From: an uncultured Alphaproteobacteria bacterium
Lineage (GTDB): Bacteria; Pseudomonadota; Alphaproteobacteria; Bin95
Reading direction: 5' to 3'
Length of the DNA: 32,734 nt
NCBI GenBank assembly: GCA_937891825.1
Contig: CALAHN010000044.1
Span: forward strand, 1-32,734
Below the pieces are notes generated by a model. The model was not told the DNA's origin. It saw only the letters and a list, made by a program, of their open reading frames with translations, and did no database searches. Of the stretch, positions 7,740-13,991 are shown piece by piece. Made by a program: the position numbers and the translations under genes. Every line of letters begins with the position of its first letter. Within the stretch, counting starts at the first letter, position 1.

Positions 7740-7834
7740 ACGGTTTTCCATTCCCTTGGGAATTGACCTTCGGCGAAGGCGTACAGGCGTGTATGCTGCC
7801 TTGAATTCGAGAAGGCCGCAAAGGGGGCGTCGTC

Positions 7835-10099
7835 ATGATGCGATTTCTCATCGCCGCAGTCTGTCTTGCTGGCTGGGGCTTCGGGGCGGCGGCAGAGCCG
7901 GCCACATGGGCGGTCGACCATGGCAAGAGCCGCCTCGGCTTCGTCACCTACTGGCAGAATGCGCCCGTCAAGGGTGCCTTCAAGGAATGGCGCGCCGACA
8001 TCCGCTTCGATCCGGACGATCTGGCCGCCAGCCGCGCGCTGGTGACGATCGCGACCGGCAGCGCCGACACCGCCTACGCCGACCGGGATCAGGAGATCAA
8101 GAAGAAGGACTGGTTCGCCATCGACGTCTTCCCCGAGGCGACCTTCCAGGCGGAGGCCTTCCGGCACACTGGCGGCGATGCTTATGTGGCCGACGGCAAG
8201 CTCTCGATCAAAGGGGTGGAAGCGCCGCTCATGCTGCCGTTCACGCTGACGATCGCGGGCGACCGGGCGGTCATGACCGCCTCGGTCCCGGTATCGCGGC
8301 TGACCTTCGGCGTCGGCGACGGCCAGTGGCGGAACACGGATTTCATCAAGGCTGACGTCACGGTCGAGATCAAGCTCGAGGCAGAGCGCGCGCCGAAGGC
8401 GGCGAGCGCTCCGGCGCCTGAAGCCGCGCCGCCGGAGCCTGAGAACGCCAGCGCCCGCGCGAAGACCCGGCCCGCCGCGACCGGCCAGTTGCATATGGCG
8501 GCGACCGCCAACAATCACGCGACGGAAGCGGCCTATCTCATGCTGCGCGCTGGCGGTTCGGCGGCGGACGCGGCGATTGCAGCGCAACTGGTCCTGAACG
8601 TCGTCGAGCCGCAGTCCTCGGGCATCGGCGGCGGCGCGTTGTTGTTGTACTGGGATCAGTCGAGCCGGAAGCTGACCGCGCTCGACGGCCGGGAGACCGC
8701 GCCCGCCGCAGCCGGCCCAGACTATTTCCTGAAGCCGGACGGCAAGCCCATGAAATTCTGGGACGCGGTCATCGGCGGACGCGCGGTCGGCGCGCCGGGA
8801 ACGCTGGCATTACTGGCTGAAATGCATCGCCGGCACGGCAAGCTGGAATGGCGCGCGCTCTTCCAGCCGGCGATCCGGCTGGCGGACATTGGCTTCGCGA
8901 TCTCGCCACGGCTCGCGGAAGCGATTGCCGACGCGCAGGCCGACGGCCTGGACCGCTTCCCCGCGGCGCGCGCCTATTTCTTCGAAGCATCGGGCGCGCC
9001 GAAGCCGCAGGGCACGCGCCTCCGCAACCCCGCCTTCGCCGCGACGCTGCGCCAGATCGCCGATGGCGGCGCCGATGTTTTCTACAAGGGCGCGATCGCC
9101 GATGCGATCGTCGCCGCCGTCCAGACGCCGACGAACCCCGGGCTGCTGGCGAAGTCCGATCTTGCCGGTTACGCGGTGGTCGAGCGCTCGCCGGTTTGCG
9201 GGCCGTATCGGGAATATGTCGTCTGCGGGTTTCCGCCGCCGACGTCAGGCGGCATCGGCGTTCTGCAGACCTTGCAGATGTTGGCGCGCTTCGACCTGGC
9301 CCGCCTGGGGCGCGGGCCGGAAAGCGCGCACCTTTTCGCCGAGGCCCTGAAGCGCGCCTACGCCGACCGGGACCGCTATCTCGCCGATCCCGATTTTATT
9401 TCCGTGCCGACCGCGGGATTGCTGAATGCCAACTATCTTGCTGGACGCGCGAAAACAATCGATCCAGGGAAGGCGGCGTCGGATGTGGAGGCGGGCGAGC
9501 CGCCCGGCGCCAGTTTACGTCTCGCTCCGCCCGTATTGCCCCACGAGAAGGGGACAAGCCACGTCGTCGTCCGCGACCGTTGGGGCAGCGCCCTTTCCTT
9601 GACCACGACCATCGAAACCGGTTTCGGCAGTCGGGTGATGGCTGGCGGGTTCCTGTTGAACAACGAGCTGACCGACTTCTCGCGCGCGCCAACGGTCGAC
9701 GGCGTCGAGGTCGCGAACCGGGTCGAGGGGGGCAAGCGCCCGCGCTCGACGATGGCCCCGACAATCCTGTTTCAGAACGAGCAGCCGGCGCTGTTGATCG
9801 GCTCGCCGGGCGGCTCCAGGATCATCGGCTATGTGGCGGGCGCGATCGTCAATATCGTGGATTTCGGCATGCCGCTCGCTGATGCGCTGGCGGCCGGGCA
9901 TGTCTCCAACCGGAAAGGGCCGACCGACCTTGAGACAGGCACGGACGCGGCGGATTTGGCAGGCCCGCTGGCGGCGCTTGGCCACACGGTGCGGGCGCAG
10001 GACCTGACGAGCGGCCTCGCCGCCATCCGGATTTCGGCGGACGGCGGGCTGCTCGGCGCCGCCGACCCGCGCCGCGAGGGCTTTGCGCTCGGCGAGTGA
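7835..10099 (+). CDS. Exported YceI domain fused to gamma-glutamyltransferase
   Basis: A 754-residue fusion. Residues 1-20 are a signal peptide ending AAA-E. Residues 22-184 are a YceI lipocalin-like domain (starts ATWAVDHGKSRLGF, includes LSIKGVEAPLMLPFTL), a family that binds polyprenoid or other amphiphilic ligands. Residues 185-216 are an Ala/Pro-rich linker. From residue 217 comes a complete gamma-glutamyltransferase: LRAGGSAADAAIAAQ, EPQSSGIGGGALLLYW, the autocatalytic Thr574 (GTSHVVV) and GSPGGSRI at 656-663. Cleavage before Thr574 would leave a small subunit of 181 residues, close to the normal length. GGT hydrolyses or transfers gamma-glutamyl groups of glutathione, here in the periplasm. 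The frame is unbroken. AGGGGGCG precedes ATG 7835. Cleavage would leave YceI attached to the large subunit. Confidence 0.9.
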   Translation: MMRFLIAAVCLAGWGFGAAAEPATWAVDHGKSRLGFVTYWQNAPVKGAFKEWRADIRFDPDDLAASRALVTIATGSADTAYADRDQEIKKKDWFAIDVFPEATFQAEAFRHTGGDAYVADGKLSIKGVEAPLMLPFTLTIAGDRAVMTASVPVSRLTFGVGDGQWRNTDFIKADVTVEIKLEAERAPKAASAPAPEAAPPEPENASARAKTRPAATGQLHMAATANNHATEAAYLMLRAGGSAADAAIAAQLVLNVVEPQSSGIGGGALLLYWDQSSRKLTALDGRETAPAAAGPDYFLKPDGKPMKFWDAVIGGRAVGAPGTLALLAEMHRRHGKLEWRALFQPAIRLADIGFAISPRLAEAIADAQADGLDRFPAARAYFFEASGAPKPQGTRLRNPAFAATLRQIADGGADVFYKGAIADAIVAAVQTPTNPGLLAKSDLAGYAVVERSPVCGPYREYVVCGFPPPTSGGIGVLQTLQMLARFDLARLGRGPESAHLFAEALKRAYADRDRYLADPDFISVPTAGLLNANYLAGRAKTIDPGKAASDVEAGEPPGASLRLAPPVLPHEKGTSHVVVRDRWGSALSLTTTIETGFGSRVMAGGFLLNNELTDFSRAPTVDGVEVANRVEGGKRPRSTMAPTILFQNEQPALLIGSPGGSRIIGYVAGAIVNIVDFGMPLADALAAGHVSNRKGPTDLETGTDAADLAGPLAALGHTVRAQDLTSGLAAIRISADGGLLGAADPRREGFALGE

Positions 10100-10114
10100 C
10101 GCAGGCGGACCCGC

Positions 10115-11167
10115 TTAGCCCGACTTCGCGGCCAGCCGGGCGGCTTTCTGCATCAAGCTTGGCAAACCGTGCGCCGCTGGGTCGCCCAGGCGTTCGAAGT
10201 AACAGCCATCGGGCGCAGGCTTGCCGTTCGCTTCGCCGAGCTTCAGCGTGAGCTCCAGGCGGAAGTGGGTGAAGACATGGCCGACCGTGGCCCCAGCGTC
10301 CCGCCAGATCGGCGCTGCCTGGCGGACGGCTTCCGGCGCGTCGTCGTCGGACCAGCCGAAGGACGGCAATTCGACCATGCCGCCAAGCAGGCCTTTGGGC
10401 GCCCGGCGGCGCAGCAACACGGCGCCGTCCGGCCGCGTCGCCCAGTAGACCGTGCCCTGACGCAGGGGCTTTTCCGGCTTCGGCGCTTTCAGCGGCAGGT
10501 CGGCCGCGACGCCTGCGGCCAGGGCGGCGCAGAAATGGGCGAGCGGGCAGACCAGGCAACGGGGCCGGCGCGGCAGGCAGACGGTCGCGCCAAGATCCAT
10601 CATCGCCTGGGCAAAGTCGCCGGGCCGGTCTTCCGGGGTCATGCTGACGGAGGCGGCTTTGATCGCCGGCTTGGCTTGCGGCAGCGGCGTTTCGATCCGG
10701 AAGACACGGGCCGTCACGCGCTCAATATTGCCGTCGACGGGCGTGGCGATGCGGTTGAACGCGATCGCCGCAATCGCCGCCGATGTATAGGCGCCGACAC
10801 CCGGCAGCGCCGCCAGGGCTGCTTCGTCGGCCGGGAAGGCGCCGTCATGGCGCTCCGTGACGGTCCGGGCGCATTTCAGGAGATTGCGCGCGCGGGCGTA
10901 GTAACCGAGGCCCGCCCATTCCGCCATCACTGCGTCGTCCGGTGCAGCCGCCAGATCGCGGACGGTCGGCCAACGCGCGAGGAAGCGCTGGAAGCGCGGA
11001 CCGACCGCGGCGACAGTGGTTTGCTGGAGCATGACCTCGCTCAACCAGACGCGGTAGGGATCGGCGATCTCGCCTGGCTTGGCGCGCCAGGGCAGGTCCC
11101 GGCGGGCGCGGTCGTACCACGCGAGCAGGGCGTCGGCGATTTCGGATGGCGCTTGCGTGGATGGCAT
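10115..11167 (-). CDS. mutY: A/G-specific adenine DNA glycosylase MutY
   Basis: A 350-residue base-excision repair enzyme that removes adenine mispaired with 8-oxoguanine. Glu44 in WLSEVMLQQT and Asp145 in VDGN are the catalytic pair. PGVGAYTSAA is the helix-hairpin-helix hairpin. Cys197, Cys204, Cys207 and Cys213 form the C-x6-C-x2-C-x5-C iron-sulfur site. The remainder is the C-terminal Nudix-like domain that recognises 8-oxoG. ATG 11167 starts a normal-length N-terminus; an alternative ATG at 11191 overlaps the start codon of the divergent DUF721 gene. It is convergent with the YceI-GGT gene. Confidence 0.97.
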   Translation of the reverse strand: MPSTQAPSEIADALLAWYDRARRDLPWRAKPGEIADPYRVWLSEVMLQQTTVAAVGPRFQRFLARWPTVRDLAAAPDDAVMAEWAGLGYYARARNLLKCARTVTERHDGAFPADEAALAALPGVGAYTSAAIAAIAFNRIATPVDGNIERVTARVFRIETPLPQAKPAIKAASVSMTPEDRPGDFAQAMMDLGATVCLPRRPRCLVCPLAHFCAALAAGVAADLPLKAPKPEKPLRQGTVYWATRPDGAVLLRRRAPKGLLGGMVELPSFGWSDDDAPEAVRQAAPIWRDAGATVGHVFTHFRLELTLKLGEANGKPAPDGCYFERLGDPAAHGLPSLMQKAARLAAKSG

Positions 11168-11189
11168 GTCTGCCTGGATACTGGCGGGC

Positions 11190-11699
11190 ATGAGCGATGA
11201 GGACAAGCGCAAACCGAAGTTCCGGCCCCAGCCCATCGCGCGGATGCTCGACGCCTATCTGAGCGGCCATCCGGGCGCTCGCAAGGCGCGGGGGCTGGCG
11301 GCGCTGCGTCGCGACTGGGCGGATATCGTCGGCCCGGATTTCAAGGACATCGCCTGGCCCGAGCGCATCGACCCGCCCCGCGGCCGCAGACCGGCGGAGC
11401 TGTGCGTCCGGGCGACCGCGGGCACGGCGGTGCTGTTGCAGCACGATGGGCCGAGGCTGGTCGCCAGGGTGAACGATTATCTGGGCGCGGCCGCGATCGG
11501 CGGCATCAGGATCGTGCCGGGCGCGCCGCCAAGGCCGGCAGCGCGGCCGGACCGCGCGCCGCCGCCGCTCGCCGAGGATGACCCGCGCGCCCTGGCGCTT
11601 GCCGCCAGGGCCGAGCGCATCGGCTCGGACCCATTGGCGGCGGCATTGGTGCGCCTTGGCCGCGCGGTCGCCGGCGCGCGGGAGACGCCGGACCGGTGA
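11190..11699 (+). CDS. DUF721 (DciA-like) family protein
   Basis: A 169-residue protein with the DUF721/DciA core: RRDWADIVGPDFKDIAWPERI followed by LCVRATAGTAVLLQHDGPRL, then a Pro/Arg-rich stretch and a short helical tail. In other bacteria DciA helps load the replicative helicase DnaB; alphaproteobacterial DUF721 proteins carry the same core, but their role is less established. Starts at ATG 11190, divergent from mutY. The mutY-DUF721 divergent pair is a common alphaproteobacterial arrangement. The usual next gene (a DsbA-like thioredoxin) is not here. Confidence 0.85.
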   Translation: MSDEDKRKPKFRPQPIARMLDAYLSGHPGARKARGLAALRRDWADIVGPDFKDIAWPERIDPPRGRRPAELCVRATAGTAVLLQHDGPRLVARVNDYLGAAAIGGIRIVPGAPPRPAARPDRAPPPLAEDDPRALALAARAERIGSDPLAAALVRLGRAVAGARETPDR

Positions 11700-11716
11700 G
11701 GCGGCGGGTCTTGGCG

Positions 11717-12271
11717 TCAGTTCTTGAGTTCGGCCTCGATCGCCGCCTGGATGCGGCGCGACGACGGCCCGGTCGCAGTTGAGAACCAGTCGATCAGCCG
11801 GCCGTCTTTCGCGACCAGATATTTGTGGAAATTCCAACGCGGCTTCGCGGTCGATCCAAGTTCCTCGGCGGCCCAGGCATAGAACGGGTGGGCGGTCGGG
11901 CCGGAGACGCTGGTTTTTTCCGTCAGCGGAAAATCGATGGCGAAGTTCGTTGTACAAAAGCTCTTGATCTCATCGGCGCTCTCCAGTTCCTGGCCGCCGA
12001 AATCCCCTGACGGCACGCCGAGCACCACAAGGCCCTCTGCCCGATACCGGTCCCAAAGGCTTTGCAGACCTTCATACTGCGGGGTGAAACCGCAGAGCGA
12101 GGCTGTGTTCACGACCAGAACCGCTTTCCCCTGATACTGGCGGAGCGGCAGGGGCTCGCCTTCGATGGAGGTGAACGTGAAGTCGTGGGCGGTCGGGCCG
12201 CCGGCGGCTTGGGCAGCGACGGGGGCTGCCAGCATCAGCAGCAGCAAGGCGGCGATGCGCCGGGACATCAT
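11717..12271 (-). CDS. Exported glutathione peroxidase (Cys type)
   Basis: A 184-residue thioredoxin-fold peroxidase with a signal peptide (residues 1-22, hydrophobic core then AQAA), so it should act in the periplasm. The peroxidatic residue is Cys60 (NTASLCGFTPQY) rather than selenocysteine. Trp146-Asn147 (WNFHKYLV) supply two further members of the catalytic tetrad. The usual Gln of FPCNQFGxQE is replaced: the segment reads VPSGDFGGQE with Asp90 at that position, a variant I believe recurs in alphaproteobacteria. It reduces hydroperoxides with thioredoxin-like or thiol donors. It lies 49 bases downstream of the KDPG aldolase gene on the same strand and may be co-transcribed. Confidence 0.93.
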   Translation of the reverse strand: MMSRRIAALLLLMLAAPVAAQAAGGPTAHDFTFTSIEGEPLPLRQYQGKAVLVVNTASLCGFTPQYEGLQSLWDRYRAEGLVVLGVPSGDFGGQELESADEIKSFCTTNFAIDFPLTEKTSVSGPTAHPFYAWAAEELGSTAKPRWNFHKYLVAKDGRLIDWFSTATGPSSRRIQAAIEAELKN

Positions 12272-12320
12272 GCAATCTCCTTCAGGCCGGGATCGCCTGG
12301 AGATTGGCGCGCATTATCCG

Positions 12321-12947
12321 TCAGGCAAGCCGAGCGGCTTCAGCCGCCAGCGTTTCGATGCGCCGCCAGTCCCGCGCGCGGATCGCCGCCGCCGGCGCCA
12401 GCCACGAGCCGCCGACCGCGAAGACATTGTCGAGCGCCAGATATGCCGCCGCATTGTCAGCGCCGACGCCGCCGGTCGGGCAGAAGGCGAGATCGGGCAA
12501 GGGGCCGCCGAGGCCTTTCAGGCCGGCAATGCCGCCGGCGGCGTCGGCCGGAAAGAATTTCATCCGGCGGAAGCCGACCTCCCTGAGCGCCATGGCTTCG
12601 CTCGCCGTGGCGACGCCCGGCAGGAACGGCAACTGCGAGGCGATGCCGCAATTGATCAGTGACTGCGTCGCGCCGGGACTGACGAGAAACTGCGCGCCGG
12701 CGGCGGCGGCCTGCGCCATGTCTTCCGGACTGAGCAACGTTCCGGCGCCGACAAACATATCCGGCACGTCGGTCGCGATGGCTTTGATCGCGGCGAGCGC
12801 CGCCGTTGAGCGCAACGTCACCTCGATCACGCGAATTCCGCCCGCCAGCAAGGCCCGCGCCAGCGGGGCGGCGTCGGCGGCGTCTTCGATCACGACGACG
12901 GGGATTGCAGGCGGCGCGCCATCGGGCAAGGCGAGTGCGATAGGCAT
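12321..12947 (-). CDS. eda: 2-dehydro-3-deoxy-6-phosphogluconate (KDPG) aldolase
   Basis: A 208-residue class I aldolase that splits KDPG into pyruvate and glyceraldehyde 3-phosphate. Active-site residues are all visible: Glu42 and Arg46 (VIEVTLRS), Thr70 (VGAGTLLS) and the Schiff-base Lys130 (RRMKFFPA). PTGGVGADNAAAYLAL is the C-terminal phosphate-binding loop. ATG 12947 is the first start giving the family N-terminus (IPVVVIEDAADAAPLARAL). It is divergent from the KDG kinase gene, which makes its substrate; together they complete conversion of 2-keto-3-deoxygluconate to central metabolites. Confidence 0.95.
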   Translation of the reverse strand: MPIALALPDGAPPAIPVVVIEDAADAAPLARALLAGGIRVIEVTLRSTAALAAIKAIATDVPDMFVGAGTLLSPEDMAQAAAAGAQFLVSPGATQSLINCGIASQLPFLPGVATASEAMALREVGFRRMKFFPADAAGGIAGLKGLGGPLPDLAFCPTGGVGADNAAAYLALDNVFAVGGSWLAPAAAIRARDWRRIETLAAEAARLA

Positions 12948-13042
12948 GGGCTCAAAATCCGTTACAAGTTGACGACCGCGCGTTTCGGATTTCAGAGTGC
13001 GAGGTCCGATTCCGGGGGACAGTAAACAGAAGGATAACGCCA

Positions 13043-13954
13043 TTGCGCTTGGCTTGCATCGGCGAATGCATGATTGAGTTGTCGGATGCCGAAGCCGGAC
13101 TAACGCGGAGCTTTGGCGGCGACACTTTAAATACAGCCATATATGCGGCTCGCACTGGTCGGTTGCAGGGATTGTCAGTCGATTACGTCACGGCGCTCGG
13201 CGACGATCCCTATTCTGCCGCAATGCTGGCGGCATGGGCCGATGAAGGCGTCGGAACCGAAACAGTGCGCCGGATGCCCGGCCGGATGCCCGGCCTCTAC
13301 ATGATCCGGACGGCCGGGGAGGGCGAGCGCAGCTTTTACTATTGGCGGAGCGCCGCCGCGGCGAAGGAGATGTTCGACGGCGCCGACGGCGCCAAGCTGG
13401 CGGCGCGGCTGCGGGACTATGATTGGATCTACTTCAGCGGCATTACGCTTGGCGTGCTGACGCTCGACGGCGCGCTCGTGCTCTTCGAGGCGCTGCGGCA
13501 GGCCAGCGCGGCTGGCGCGCGCATCGTTTACGACAGCAATTATCGTCCGCGCCTCTGGGAAGATGCGGAGGCCGCCAAAGCCGCGAACGAAGTCGCCCTG
13601 GGCTGGGCCGATATCGTGTTGCCGAGCTTCGATGACGAGCGGGCGCTCTATGGCGACCGGACGCCAGCCGCGACGGCGGCGCGCATCGCCCGGCGCGGGC
13701 CTGAGGAGATCGTGGTCAAGGATGGATCGGGCGACGTGCTGGTGCTGGCCGATGCGGCGACGTCGATATTGAAGGGCAATCCGCACCCGCGGCCCGTCGA
13801 TACGACGGCTGCGGGCGATTCTTTCAATGCGGCCTATATTGCGGCGCGGGCGGCAGGGCAGTCGCCCATGGACGCAGCCCGCGCCGGGGCCAATCTCGCC
13901 TATCGGGTCATCGGCGTGCGCGGGGCGATCATGCCAGACGAGGGGAATGCTTGA
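13043..13954 (+). CDS. kdgK: 2-keto-3-deoxygluconate kinase (PfkB family)
   Basis: A 303-residue ribokinase-family sugar kinase. The N-terminal MRLACIGECMIELSD and FGGDTLNTAIYAAR, and the middle RSFYYWRSAAAA, are characteristic of KDG kinases. The ATP/anion-hole motif is DTTAAGDSFNA (253-263) with catalytic Asp259. It phosphorylates KDG to KDPG with ATP. The start codon is TTG 13043, with AAGGA ten bases upstream. A 95-base region separates it from the divergent KDPG aldolase, and a shared regulator is likely. Its TGA stop overlaps an ATG (TGATG) that opens a short reading frame leading into the helicase gene. Confidence 0.95.
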   Translation: MRLACIGECMIELSDAEAGLTRSFGGDTLNTAIYAARTGRLQGLSVDYVTALGDDPYSAAMLAAWADEGVGTETVRRMPGRMPGLYMIRTAGEGERSFYYWRSAAAAKEMFDGADGAKLAARLRDYDWIYFSGITLGVLTLDGALVLFEALRQASAAGARIVYDSNYRPRLWEDAEAAKAANEVALGWADIVLPSFDDERALYGDRTPAATAARIARRGPEEIVVKDGSGDVLVLADAATSILKGNPHPRPVDTTAAGDSFNAAYIAARAAGQSPMDAARAGANLAYRVIGVRGAIMPDEGNA

Positions 13955-13991
13955 TGAACATATGGACCGATCCAGCCTGCCATGAGGGCAT

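Noticed and set aside
8848-9882. Plus-strand 344-residue Arg-rich frame
   Set aside because: Shifted-frame shadow inside the GGT domain; Arg-rich composition is typical of an out-of-frame reading of GC-rich DNA.
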